Assembly: GCA_035578905.1 (NCBI GenBank)
Contig: JAQJVL010000030.1
Coordinates: 2,109,159 to 2,173,158 of the forward strand
DNA from: Stictocephala bisonia
Taxonomy: Eukaryota; Arthropoda; Insecta; Hemiptera; Membracidae
Length of the DNA: 64,000 nucleotides
Direction of reading: 5' to 3'
A program made the position numbers and the translations under genes. The notes beneath the pieces were generated by a model, which did not search any database, had not been told where the DNA came from, and saw only the letters and a program-made list of their open reading frames with translations. Positions 33,183 through 43,548 of this stretch are shown piece after piece. Position 1 is the first letter of the stretch; each line of letters begins with the position of its first letter.

Positions 33183-34390
33183 GGTCAAGATTCAAGATTC
33201 AAGATTTTTATTAGCCATTAAATAATTATACAATTACAATAGGCTTCGTCAGTTTATATCTAAAAATAAATAATATATACGAGTATATCTATGTTTACAA
33301 CAGTAACTATGATTAAAATAAAGGTAGGTATATATTACAAATATACTAGTCATACAATATCACAAGTCATATACTCTTCAACTGAATAAAAAACATTGCC
33401 CTTAAGCCACTTAGATATAAATTGGTTGAATTTATTATTTGGTAATAGTCTAGTTGTTAATGGTAGCTTATTAAATAATTTAAATTGTTGATATTGGTAA
33501 CTTTTCATTGTTTTACTTAATCTAATGCTTGGTGTAACTAAGTCTTGTTTGTTTCTTGTTTGATAATCGTGTACTAAACTATGAGTATTAAAGCCATTTA
33601 TATTTTCTTTAACAAAGATTAAATTATTATAAATATACAAATTGGCAAGTGTCATGATTTTAAATTTGGAAAAATATTCTCTGCAGGATTCCCGATTAGA
33701 TATTCCAGCCAACACTCGTACTGCCTTCTTCTGCCAAATAAAAGATTTTTTAGCAGCACTACAATTGCCCCAGAGACGTACACCGTAACTTAAATGGCTG
33801 TGAAAAAGACCAAAGTATGCCATCAATAACACATCAGGACTCACACAATTCTTTAGTTTTCGTATTAAAAATAGCACCCTTGACAATTTCTTACAAAGAC
33901 TAAAAGCATGTTCATCCCAGCAAAGTGCACTATCTAAAGAAATACCAAGAAGTTTGACTGATTTAAGAAAGTTGTCATCTATTAAATCAAAATTATTTTT
34001 CAACGAAAAAATTATGTGCTCAGTCTTACTATCGTTTAAAATTAAGTTATTGGCAGAATACCACACTTTAGCTAGTTCTAGAGATGTAGCAAGTTGAGAC
34101 TTGGCACCCGAACCATTAGTATCAGAACAGATCAATGTTGTGTCATCAGCATATAGCACTGATGTTAAAGGTATATTATAACTAAAATCGTTTATAAATA
34201 CTAAGAATAAAAAGGGTCCAAGGACGGAGCCTTGGGGTACCCCTCTCATTACACTTAACAGGTCAGACGAACAGTTATTTACACATACAATTTGTTTTCT
34301 ATGACTAAGGTAACTTTCAACCAGTTGCAATTCCTTATTTCTAATACCATAGTACTCTAACTTATTACACATAGTACACTTATAAAGTCA
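33183..34390 (-). mobile_element. 5'-truncated non-LTR retrotransposon with short-repeat 3' tail
   Basis: The element carries the 340-codon RT fragment at 34372-33350, then a 3' UTR. At its 3' end (33188-33208 on the plus strand) is TCAAGATTCAAGATTCAAGA, a short tandem heptamer array typical of CR1/I/Jockey-like 3' ends. 5' truncation is the normal outcome of target-primed reverse transcription. Confidence 0.75.
33350..34372 (-). CDS. Reverse transcriptase C-terminal part, open but 5'-truncated
   Basis: This 340-codon uninterrupted ORF starts inside the RT domain (YYGIRNKELQLVESYLSHRK), then GVPQGSVLGPFLFLVFIND, the catalytic VLYADDTTL, a thumb region (VKLLGISLDSALCWDEH) and the C-terminal LFHSHLSYGVRLWGNCS...YQTRNK segment. 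The endonuclease and the first RT motifs are missing, so the apparent start codon is only the first ATG after truncation. The open frame indicates a fairly young copy. The clade (CR1- or Jockey-like) is my inference from the motif style. Confidence 0.8.
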   Translation of the reverse strand: MCNKLEYYGIRNKELQLVESYLSHRKQIVCVNNCSSDLLSVMRGVPQGSVLGPFLFLVFINDFSYNIPLTSVLYADDTTLICSDTNGSGAKSQLATSLELAKVWYSANNLILNDSKTEHIIFSLKNNFDLIDDNFLKSVKLLGISLDSALCWDEHAFSLCKKLSRVLFLIRKLKNCVSPDVLLMAYFGLFHSHLSYGVRLWGNCSAAKKSFIWQKKAVRVLAGISNRESCREYFSKFKIMTLANLYIYNNLIFVKENINGFNTHSLVHDYQTRNKQDLVTPSIRLSKTMKSYQYQQFKLFNKLPLTTRLLPNNKFNQFISKWLKGNVFYSVEEYMTCDIV

Positions 34391-34714
34391 AAAATTACGA
34401 AAAAGTCAAAAATTTTGAAAAAAGTGGAATAATTTCAAAAATTTATAAAATTCCATAAATGATAAATTTTTTAATAAATTTTGGAAAAGAAAAAAAATTC
34501 AAAAAAAATTCGAAAATTTCTAAAAAAGTCTTTCTTCCTCTTCCCCTCCCCTCCCCTTCCCCTCCCCCTCAATATCCCCCTGCTCAATATGACCGTCCTA
34601 AGAATTTTGTTGTGTTCATTTGATTTACTTCACTGTATCCTACTCGAATATAAGGTGTTAAGTTAGATCTAATTTGTTTTGTTGTAGAAGGAATATTAAG
34701 TTTGTTTCTTAAGT
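34391..34714. other. Low-complexity A/T- and C-rich spacer
   Basis: Runs of AAAAATTT at 34385-34530 and a CCCCTCCCCT tract at 34541-34575; no gene. Confidence 0.5.
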
Positions 34715-34903
34715 TTAAAAATAAATTATTCTTATAAAAATATCTTGTAATTTTGAAAGTTCTAAATTAGCAACAATTTCTAAAACAATAACGGTTTTGG
34801 CAGAGACTAATAAATTAGAGTCGTTTGCGTAAAGACACAGTTGGCACTTTGCATTTTGAAATATGCTAAACAATTTTAAAATACCTATACATATCTGTTG
34901 CAT
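34715..34903 (-). pseudogene. Non-LTR RT fragment with altered catalytic box
   Basis: It reads FQNAKCQLCLYANDSNLLVS, in which YAND stands where RT has YADD, followed by LEIVANLELSKLQD. It is a degraded RT palm fragment on the minus strand, plausibly the upstream half of the element whose C-terminal piece is at 33010-33130. Confidence 0.55.
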
Positions 34904-34947
34904 GAAAAAAATTTAATTTAAATGGTATCAAAGAAACTTTAAATCTA

Positions 34948-35324
34948 CAGTAAACTTCCTTTAACATCGTATAGGACCGTCACTCAAGTTCTGTGCTCTA
35001 CCACTGTGACATCGTTTATGTAACGTTTTAGTGTCAGCCATTTTGTCTAGAGTGTTGATTAGGCTGCTTCTTGCTGCGTTTTTCTTATAATTAAGAATTG
35101 TTTTTATTAGTTTTTACAGTTATTACTTAAATAATCTTGAAATATGTTGTATATTATTACATATCAGATATTTGAAGAATAGAAACCATGTTTTACTGTA
35201 ATGTTTTGTGTAGTTCCAGATTTTCATGCTACATTAAGTACATCCTGTAATCCGGCACGATTGAAAACAAAAGCTTATTAGAGCTCTAAATAAACCTATT
35301 AGATTAATTAGAGGAAGTTTACTG
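34948..35324. mobile_element. pogo/Tigger-type MITE, 377 bp, TA target duplication
   Basis: The left end is CAGTAAACTTCCTTTAA and the right end is the inverse of CAGTAAACTTCCTCTAA, flanked by TA at 34946-34947 and 35325-35326. CAGT-starting termini with TA duplication are typical of pogo/Tigger elements. The interior is non-coding. It ends about 170 bases before the start of the 544-aa ORF and could contribute to that gene's 5' region. Confidence 0.75.
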
Positions 35325-35491
35325 TAATACCTTGTATCCAAAGTGTAAATTATTTAATATTTTTAAATAACCATTGGTTTGCAATTAGAATTTAGGTTTT
35401 ATCGCTTAGGTTAGTACTTGTATGAAAGTTAAGCATTAATATAATATTCTTCAACTCGCTTGATCTTATTTTTTTAGGGTGTGAGCTAATC

Positions 35492-37126
35492 ATGGGTGAA
35501 AATTGGCAAATAGAGGCTGTCAAGGAACAGTTTACTGTTCTAAACACTTCAAGATTTCTACAGCAACAAAATTTGGACACAAATAACCATAGAGATGTTG
35601 TACGTATAGTTAAAAGAGTCTTGGGAGACCACCTACAACCCAAGCCACCAGAAGGTAACAAATTGTTAGCCAATATGGCTGTGACGATTATAAAACAGCA
35701 TAAAGGGAATGTAAAATTGAGTTTTATTGTCATTGTTACAGATCTAAAAGTTAATGGTCAGTTACATAAAATGCCGGTGTTTGTAATACAGTTCGGAAAC
35801 AGAAAAACCTTTATTGACATGCAATGTTTATCTTACCAGACCTGGAATGATTTTATGAAACATGCTAGCAAAGCTTTACCTCAATGTAAGTTCTGTTTCC
35901 CTGTTGGTGGACAGTACAGAGAAGACAGGATATTGAAAGTCGATTTCGCAACTACTATAATGCAGGTTTCACATGGTTGGTGGACTGTAGCAAAATGGGG
36001 ATTTGTAGCTGTTTTAGCTGCCTCAACTGTTTTATTTAATGCTAAACCAGAAATGCTATTAAGCCGAGCATTGAAGTCAGTTGCAAAGACATTTATATCC
36101 TTAATTGACACAGATTTTGCTTCTCTCGTTGGTCAATTATTGAACCTAATTAGTTCAGCAAAAAGGAATCCAATGCAGTTAATGCAAGATATACCACGGA
36201 TCTTTGAAATACTACGTCGTCTTCATAATAAATACAAATTTGAAATTGACTACATGACAGATAAAGTTAAGGAGACTTTCCAAAAAATTTGGGATTACAT
36301 AAGGAACAAGTTGTCTCGAAAATCAGTACCTATCGAATTACTTTCAGTTGCAAGCAGTACTAACATTGATTACTATGAAAGTAATTCATATAGAACACAA
36401 ATTTTTGAAAACTGTCAAAATGAGAATGTATTTCATTACAATGCTGTGAAGAAATCGGATGTTCTGTCGCACGACTTAGCCCCAATCACTGAATTTTTAC
36501 TAAGCACAAGTGCAGATATTGTTAATAAGTACCCGACCATGATGTTTCCTGTAGTTGGTCAACAGAAAATAACTGGTAATGATTTGCCAGAAATCTTCTT
36601 AAGTGTAAAAACATTAGTTGATAACAAGTTTGAGGAGAGCTATGCACACTACAACAGACTTGTCAAGGCTGTTCGTGAATTTGCAGGACAGTCATTTGAT
36701 ATTGATGAATTTAATATATCAATAGGTATTCATGGTGACCCCAAAAAACATTTCATGATGAAATCTATGGAATATATCAATCAATTGCCAACATTACCTG
36801 ATTTGGTTTATAAAAAATGCAAAGAACTTAAAGAACAAGAACCTGTATTATTGATACCATGTATGAAAACACCAAACGATGAGAAAACGGGTTTGTACAG
36901 ATGCATTGGAAAATCAAAAGGTTTGGTATCTACTACAAGTTTTGTAAAAGGTTTAAGTAAAATCTTTGATACTAATGAAGAAAACTTTGTAGAAAAAGAA
37001 GAAAATGATGGTAAGACGGCCAAAATAACTTTAATATTTGACAATTATGTAGCCAGTATCTGGCAAAACTTAAATGAAAATAATGATATGGAAGGGATGG
37101 TGATCATTTTTGAAAGTCCTATCTAG
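35492..37126 (+). CDS. Unassigned 544-aa protein, possibly DUF4781-like
   Basis: This is the longest host-like ORF of the window, uninterrupted from ATG to TAG. A splice-acceptor-like CTTATTTTTTTAG at 35466-35478 lies 13 bases before the ATG, so a 5' UTR intron is likely. Residues about 65-155 form a mixed globular region with FGNRKTFIDMQCLSYQTWND and CKFCFPVGGQY. This arrangement (an aromatic/W motif, then a Cys-x-x-Cys within a short loop) recalls the insect DUF4781 family, but I am not certain. Residues about 158-182 (HGWWTVAKWGFVAVLAASTV) are hydrophobic enough for one membrane segment. The remainder is lysine-rich and helical, with several short aspartate-rich loops. No transposase, RT, kinase or protease motif is visible. 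Codon use and the lack of stops argue for a real protein. No obvious AATAAA follows within 300 bases. Function unknown. Confidence 0.75.
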   Translation: MGENWQIEAVKEQFTVLNTSRFLQQQNLDTNNHRDVVRIVKRVLGDHLQPKPPEGNKLLANMAVTIIKQHKGNVKLSFIVIVTDLKVNGQLHKMPVFVIQFGNRKTFIDMQCLSYQTWNDFMKHASKALPQCKFCFPVGGQYREDRILKVDFATTIMQVSHGWWTVAKWGFVAVLAASTVLFNAKPEMLLSRALKSVAKTFISLIDTDFASLVGQLLNLISSAKRNPMQLMQDIPRIFEILRRLHNKYKFEIDYMTDKVKETFQKIWDYIRNKLSRKSVPIELLSVASSTNIDYYESNSYRTQIFENCQNENVFHYNAVKKSDVLSHDLAPITEFLLSTSADIVNKYPTMMFPVVGQQKITGNDLPEIFLSVKTLVDNKFEESYAHYNRLVKAVREFAGQSFDIDEFNISIGIHGDPKKHFMMKSMEYINQLPTLPDLVYKKCKELKEQEPVLLIPCMKTPNDEKTGLYRCIGKSKGLVSTTSFVKGLSKIFDTNEENFVEKEENDGKTAKITLIFDNYVASIWQNLNENNDMEGMVIIFESPI

Positions 37127-37493
37127 AAAAATAACCAACCAAATGGTGGTATAAAAGACAATTTTTAGTTTGAGGAGTTTGTTATTTCATATATGTTGAG
37201 ACATTTCTGTAATCTTGAAGGATCAACAATTGAATTACAACTCTCCCTTGTCCAGCATGTATTATTTTTGGTATCATATGTTTAATGTGTTAGATTTACA
37301 TGCCGTTTGTGTCTGCCTATCCATATTTCTATGTATATGTAAGCATGTTTGTGTATCCATTTGTTTAAAGACATTGGCCTTCAGCGTTGCAGCATTTCTC
37401 TAGATTTAGCCTTGCTCAAGAATCTCATCCTCTCAGGGTAGCTTGGCTCAGAATAAGCTCAGGCTCTAGGGCACAATCTGTTGCTTTCCTTAA
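37127..37493. other. Downstream region of the 544-aa ORF
   Basis: Probable 3' UTR and spacer; no other gene is visible. Confidence 0.4.
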
Positions 37494-38441
37494 GGGGAGT
37501 CGGGAGCTCCATATAAACTAATGTTAAATTCTATAAATTCAGGGAACATTAAAAAAAAAATATATATATATTCATGATACCATAATGATTTTTTTTTATT
37601 TGATTGTGCATACTTACTTGGACATTTTAACTCAAGGGTTTTAGTTTAAAATTTTTTTTGTGATTTTTCAGAATTTTTAAAAAATACTAAAACTTTTACT
37701 AAATTTTTATACAAAAGTGTCAATAAAAAAAAATCATTAACATTTTATTAAAACCTTGTGTTAATTTGTAGAGGTTGATTGGATCTACATTAAAAAAAAA
37801 AAAAAAATTATTGAGCTATCACGAATAGTTTTTGAAAAAATGTACCTTATTCGAAAAAAATACAATGTTTTTCAGAAAACTCCCTTTTATTGGAAACATG
37901 CAGTAACCATGAAAATAAAACTTACTTTAGTGCAACTTTAGTTGCACACACACAACTTTAGGTTTCCCTACATTCTTACGTCTTTTAAACACTTTATTTG
38001 AAAATCTAGGCATTTTTACTATTTAATTGTAATATATTTCACAGTCAAATGCTACACTAAATATCATTCACATTTGAAAACAATGTTGAAGGTTATAAAC
38101 ATCAAACATCAACAACAACTAACTAGTAAACAAGAAAAATATGACTGAAATAACAACAGGTGACGAACCTAAAGAACAGGTGTGCCAACTGTAGGAAATA
38201 TAATATCACAACACCTCTCTTTTGAAAAATAAATTGAGTACTACACAAAATGTTGCAGCTGATCCTGAAGTATCCTAGAAAAATCAGTATACACTAACGT
38301 ATAACTTTTTATTTTTTTTTAACAACCAATGAACCGATTTTTATATGGTTGGTTTCTAATTAACGGCAATTAAATGCCGAATAATTTGATATAAAAAACA
38401 CAAAAAGTAATTTTTTACCATAATTCAGCTCCCGACACCCC
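37494..38441. mobile_element. MITE, 948 bp, TTAA-type site
   Basis: The left end is GGGGAGTCGGGAGCT and the right end is the inverse of GGGGTGTCGGGAGCT (14 of 15 match). It is flanked by TTAA (37490-37493) and TTGA (38442-38445), consistent with one mutated TTAA duplication. The interior is AT-rich with no ORF. A TTAA target with GGGG-starting ends could mean a Kolobok- or piggyBac-related element; I cannot decide. Confidence 0.65.
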
Positions 38442-39108
38442 TTGAGGATCTCAGCATGAAGGAGACTCCTACATTTTGAGATTTTATATAGCCAAAAGAA
38501 AAACAGATTTAGTTTGGTATCCCATTCGAGTTTGTTAAATCATGTAACACTTTTTTTACCAATAAGACTTCTTGTTGATGGAAACTTTATTGTGAAGCGC
38601 TAGTGTAGTCCCATGTAAATGTAATGCAGTTTAAACCAGCTGTAGTTATTTTTAATTAATTATAATGTAAACAATATCCGTTTTAAATTTTACAACAAAT
38701 GAAAATAGCTGAAATAATAACATTTATATTGCAATGCAGCCATTTTAATCATATTATTTCTTTAAAATACTAGAGAAATACAAGAAGCATAAAAACAAAT
38801 TATGAACTGGAACTAAAAAGTACAACGAGCATGGCATTCAATATCTATCAAGACAAACTTACAGATTTGACTGTACCTACAGCCCGCTTCCACTTGAGAA
38901 CTACTGGGAGAAGTTCTCAGTCTCTACCTATGCTATACGCCATTCACTTTGGGTTTATCTAGTTTATATTGTTTCGTATGCATATGTAATAGTTAGTTTT
39001 AGAGAACTTTATATGGTGTTGGCCATCAGACAGTTTTGTCCACACTATACTACTCCATGGTACGGTGAAAGTTGCATAGCTAATATAATATCTAGATATT
39101 AATTGTAT
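38442..39108. other. Non-coding, contains a dispersed-repeat copy
   Basis: Segment 38592-38645 (GCGCTAGTGTAGT ... TAATGCAGTTTAAAC) repeats the segment at 4641-4690. Nothing else is recognised. Confidence 0.45.
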
Positions 39109-39741
39109 AGTTTGTATGATAGAACCTGTCTCCTGGATCCTCGGCTACCTGGGACTGGCCCGGGACACCCCCCAGCACTGGCAGCCACCTGCGGCTGTTT
39201 CCTTAATGAGTCACTTACTGGCATCCCCACTAGGTGAACTAACTTTTTTCCCTGAACACAATTTTTGAATTTTTTTCAAATATTTGAAAAGTACATAAAA
39301 AAATAAGATTAACGATATAAAACTTGATAAAAATTGAACAATATTGATGTGGTCTGTTTATTTGTATAGTAACAATAAAGTTAGTTTTGTGTAACGATAT
39401 GACGATTAAATTACATTGGAATTGACAACAATTCTAATAAAATAATTTTTTAAATAAGCTTATGAGTAACATGGGTTAGAAGTAACAATCGAGTTTCACG
39501 AGAAAAATCTACGGTACCAACACTTGGAACATTGGACTTTTGCATTGGAAGTCTGACTCATTGTGGCTAAAATATTTCTGAGAAGTAAATTATTGCAAGT
39601 TTACTGAGTTAGAATAATAAAGCCAAACACTGCGTTATTGAGTAAAAATTAATATCATAGGCCATTTTACCAATGTGAATCTAAATAATTGACAAGGATT
39701 TGAAAAATAAGACTATTCCTACTTTTAAGCACATTATATTT

Positions 39742-41219
39742 GAATCGGTAAATGTTAAAAGGGCGGAAGTCCTATTAAGTAAACTTTCGGGAAATCAAAA
39801 AAAACTGAGTAAGTTACTAAATATGCACATTTAATAAATTTAGATGAAATTTTTTAGTAAACCATGTATGTAGGAACAAAAAATTATTGTGTACAAAAAA
39901 TTAAATAATTTTATGTGATAGTTAAAAGCACTTAAAACTGGCGGACTTCAGCCCTTTTAACATTTATCCCAAAACCAACGGTAAGTTTACCTCAGTTTTA
40001 TTGTTCCTTGCGTTAATTAGGCGGGAAAATGAAGAAAAATGATTATAATAATTAGTTTATTAATACATAATTATTCTGTCTCATCAACATTTTCAACCGC
40101 ATCAGGAATGTTGTCTTGAGGCCATTGGATAATTTCTTCATAAAACTGAGCAGGTTCGTTTGGTAGTCTATGTATTGCAAACACTTCCTCAAGTCATTAA
40201 GTTTTGGAATTTTAATAGATACTTTCCCTGTTGGATAAGCTATTTGATTTGGAAGATGCAGCTCATTGTCAGCACAGGAGATCATTCTCATTTTAAATGT
40301 ATGCGTAACGATTCCATTGATTTCCTGTCTTGCTTTACAGACTCCTTGTTGATCGGAGTTGTACTCAAAGTGGTGGAACTTGCTTATTCCGAAAAAGATT
40401 CTTTCTTCTTTGCGCTTCTTTTTGGTTTCTTCTGACGCAATATTGCGTTTGTAAAAGGTTGGCCACCAATCTTTCACATTGTAAACCATTGTAGGGCTGT
40501 CTACTTCTACCACTATGAACTTATGGCTTTTGCTGCTTTTGACGATGATCTCAGTGATTTCATGAACACTATAGATTCTGTCATGTTTCTTTAGCTCTTG
40601 TTTGATGATGGAGAAATCCCTATCACAGGGGAGGAAAGAATGTCCTCTGATAGGGAAGAACTGATTTATTTTTTTAAATCGTTTTAAGTCGGTGAGGGCT
40701 AGAAACAGTTTGGATAAACAATGATTCTTGTTTTGCCCTCCGCAGTTGTCTGCATACACATGTAGCTCGTCATAGTCATTTTCAGGAACTTGCATTTTTA
40801 ATTTTATATCATTTGTAGTTCTGAGGATTTTGCTTCCTCTTCTTTCCTACATTGACATCCTCGTCACTACCACTACTTCTCTCCATCAAATAATCATTAA
40901 AATATAAATACTATTGATATTTAAATAAGTACCAAAACTATACACACACTGATTCAGAAACTACAGCAGCAGAATTTGAGGTTATGTTGTTTTTCCACTC
41001 AGCTGCTGGTTAACCAATCTTTGTTAAAAAGGCGGAAGTCCAGACTTCAGCCCTTTTAACAAAAAGCCTAGATTTCATGTAGCCATGGTTACTACAGTAA
41101 ATTTATTTCAGATGCCCTTTTAACACCAATTGGTGCAGCTACATAAACACAACATTATTCAGTCATAAAACGAATATGTCAAAAAAATTGACTTCTTCCC
41201 TTTTAGCATTTACCGATTC
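39742..41219 (-). mobile_element. Nested Sola-like DNA transposon, 1478 bp, ATTT target duplication
   Basis: The left end is GAATCGGTAAATGTTAAAAG and the right end is the inverse of GAATCGGTAAATGCTAAAAG. Both are flanked by the same 4-bp ATTT (39738-39741 and 41220-41223). Six copies of a motif related to TTAAAAGGGCGGAAGTC, in both orientations, lie near the ends (39755, 39943, 41024, 41043, 41111 and 41189). The interior carries one ORF with a DNCGGQNKN motif. The 4-bp duplication and the ORF type fit the Sola superfamily; the element is too short for a complete gene. Confidence 0.7.
40052..40795 (-). pseudogene. Sola-like / DUF7869-type transposase, C-terminal part
   Basis: The 247-codon ORF begins MQVPENDYDELHVYADNCGGQNKN, then FFPIRGHSFLPCDRDFSIIK. 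DNCGGQNKN and GHSF...DRDFS are the signature of the insect DUF7869-type proteins, an RNase H-like fold found in Sola-type transposases; the two aspartates are likely catalytic. The following 150 residues are lysine-rich with WWPTFYKRN and FGISKFHHFEY. The N-terminal half, including the first catalytic acidic residue, is missing, so this is a 5'-deleted coding sequence with no visible upstream exon. The family assignment is from memory of motif style. Confidence 0.55.
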
Positions 41220-41294
41220 ATTTATAATTCAATCAATATTTTACAACTTTCACTTTTCACATGAACTTTAACAAAATAATCTAAAAGCACATCA

Positions 41295-41735
41295 TATACA
41301 TATCTTAAATAATAATGACAAAGGCACAATAATAGGCACAATATTTACATAATAACAATGAATATTATACAAACTTACATAAGCAAATTGCAAATTTTGA
41401 AATATACATAATGTAGATTTTACAGTTTGCTGCGAATAGGGCATCGATACGAAAATAATTACTTAATAAGATTATTAAGAACCCATGTACCAAATTTTAT
41501 CCAAATGTTAGTGATATACATATCTTAAATAATAATGACAAAGGCACAATATTTACATAATAACAATGAATATTATACAAACTTACATAAGAAAATTTTA
41601 AAATATACATAATGTAGATTTTACAAGTTAGCTGCGAATAGGGGGCCATCGATGCAAAAATAATTACTTAATAAGATTATTAAGAACCCAAGTACCGATG
41701 TTATCCAAATGTTAGTAAATAGAACAGGTATCAAA
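41295..41735. repeat. Tandem duplication, two units of about 220 bp
   Basis: Unit 1 (41295-41514) and unit 2 (41515-41735) both begin TATACATATCTTAAATAATA. They share the rest with a few small indels (for example GGCACAATAAT missing from unit 2). The duplication lies in the body of the long-inverted-repeat transposon. Confidence 0.85.
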
Positions 41736-42065
41736 ATTGTACCAATTTCCCGTAAGTAAAGCATAGGACAACGTGCATACGGTAGTGAGTTTATCAAAAC
41801 ATAAAATGTTTTATTACTTAGGGAATTATTGTAAATAATAAAAGTTTAATTTCTTCAGAACCACAATCAAGATAATAATTCAAGATACTAATTTAATTGT
41901 TTTTCCGCCCTCTTTTCAAAATCACTGCAGGATACTAATGGTTTTGATTTATTTTTTCATACATATAAATATATACATTTTTCTAGCTTGGGAAAAGTTA
42001 GGAAAACCTGAATTTTTTAACCTTTAAGTCCTCATAACTTTTAAAAAAAATCTGTTCATATCTGA

Positions 42066-43548
42066 TTACACCAGAGGTGACACTCCCAAGTCGGGATTGT
42101 CATCACTGTCGATATCACTGTTATCCGAGTCACCAGGTGCCAAAGTAATAATTAATTCTTGGACACTAATGTCATCAAGTCCTTCTTCTTTCCAATCGGC
42201 CTCAATTTCTTTTTCGACGTGCTGTACACAACTTCTCCAGTTATCCGGGGTGAAAGAGTTCACTGCTTCCATGAACAAATTTTGAATATCGTTCAGCTTG
42301 AAGGTGGTGTTTCGTGCAGCAACAAACCGTTTCAGATTAGCCCATACGAGTTCAATCAGATTGTAGTTGCAGTGGTATGGTGGAAGTCGTACAACTTTGA
42401 ACGCAAGCTGAGAGGCTTTCTTGTCGATCTCGTAACTTGTGACTTGAGGCTTGTGTAGCTTTATCAGGTTATATAACTCGGGCTTCCGCAAGTCAGGAGA
42501 GAAGGAGATATTGCGCGATTTCAGCCATTCTTCCATTTCACACTTCTTTGAGGCCTATGTTGGCACTTTATTTGCTATTCGAGAGTGATATGATGCATTA
42601 TCCATCACAATAGTTGAACCAGCCGGAATGGATTTGAGCAGCACTTCAAAAAACCAACCTTTAAATACTTCGTAGTTCATCTCTTCATGGTAATCCACTG
42701 TTTTTTTAGATGTAAAAATTAGCGGTGGCGATTTTATCCATCCGTGGAATCCCCCAGCATGACAAATTATTAATCGCTTGCCTTTTCCTAATGGAGCATT
42801 TACAGAACACTTTATGGTGTCATCAGTTCATCAAGAGTCTTTCGAAGTGTTCGCATTAATCCAGGTTTCATCTAAAAAAATACACGTTTTGAAGTCTATA
42901 TCTCGAATTTTTCTTAAAACCCGGCATCTGGCAAGAGCTACTGATGGTTTCTCCATTAATATTTTTCTATTGTCTAGTTTTTCCATTTGAACCCAATCTT
43001 ATTTAAAACCCTCGCCAACGTCTGTATGCAGTCACTAAACAAATCAGCTTTACGTAAGCTTGTTTTAAGTTTTCAGAGGGTAGGTACTTCTCGACGTCTG
43101 TAATAGTTCAGTACATGGTTTCTGATTGCAATTTTTTGAAAATCATCCAGCTCTGTTATTATCGATTTAAAAGGCTTTTTCCTCTTCGGTGTGCACAGCT
43201 TAGGAACATAATATGCCCTAGGATTGGTGTTTCTTACACTCGTATCGTAACTTACAGAAACAGTCGGATTTTCGTCAGAAGGTAGGCTTTGGTCCACTTC
43301 TTCAAATTCATGTTGGCTCGCTGAGGAGGCTTCATCTTCCATTGATTGTTTTAACTGCAATCTTATGCTGCTCAAAGTTCTGGTGGAAATATTGCAAGCT
43401 GCAGACACTCTTTCAGACACCTTTTAAGATCTAATAACGGTCCCTTGTTGTTACGTTCCCGCTCGAAGTATTGCAAAACAGATGCAATAATCGTTCTTGC
43501 CTGAGAATTGTATGCTGTCCCAGCACGCTTTTCACTTGATGGAGGCAT
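42066..43548 (-). pseudogene. IS630/Tc1-like DDE transposase, inactivated
   Basis: The reading starts MPPSSEKRAGTAYNSQART at 43548. It has an N-terminal HTH-like half (43548-43080), then RCRVLRKIRDIDF near 42910, FLDETWINA (first Asp, about 42870), GKGKRLIICHAGGFHGWI, TIVMDNASYHSR (second Asp, about 42600) and PPYHCNYNLIELVWANLKRF (Glu, about 42350). An acidic C-terminus follows (GDSDNSDIDSDDNPD). The DDE triad residues are all visible. Breaks include a one-base frameshift near 43415, a TGA near 43078, two adjacent TGA codons near 42825 and a TAG near 42555. It is the likely former transposase of the long-inverted-repeat element. Confidence 0.8.
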
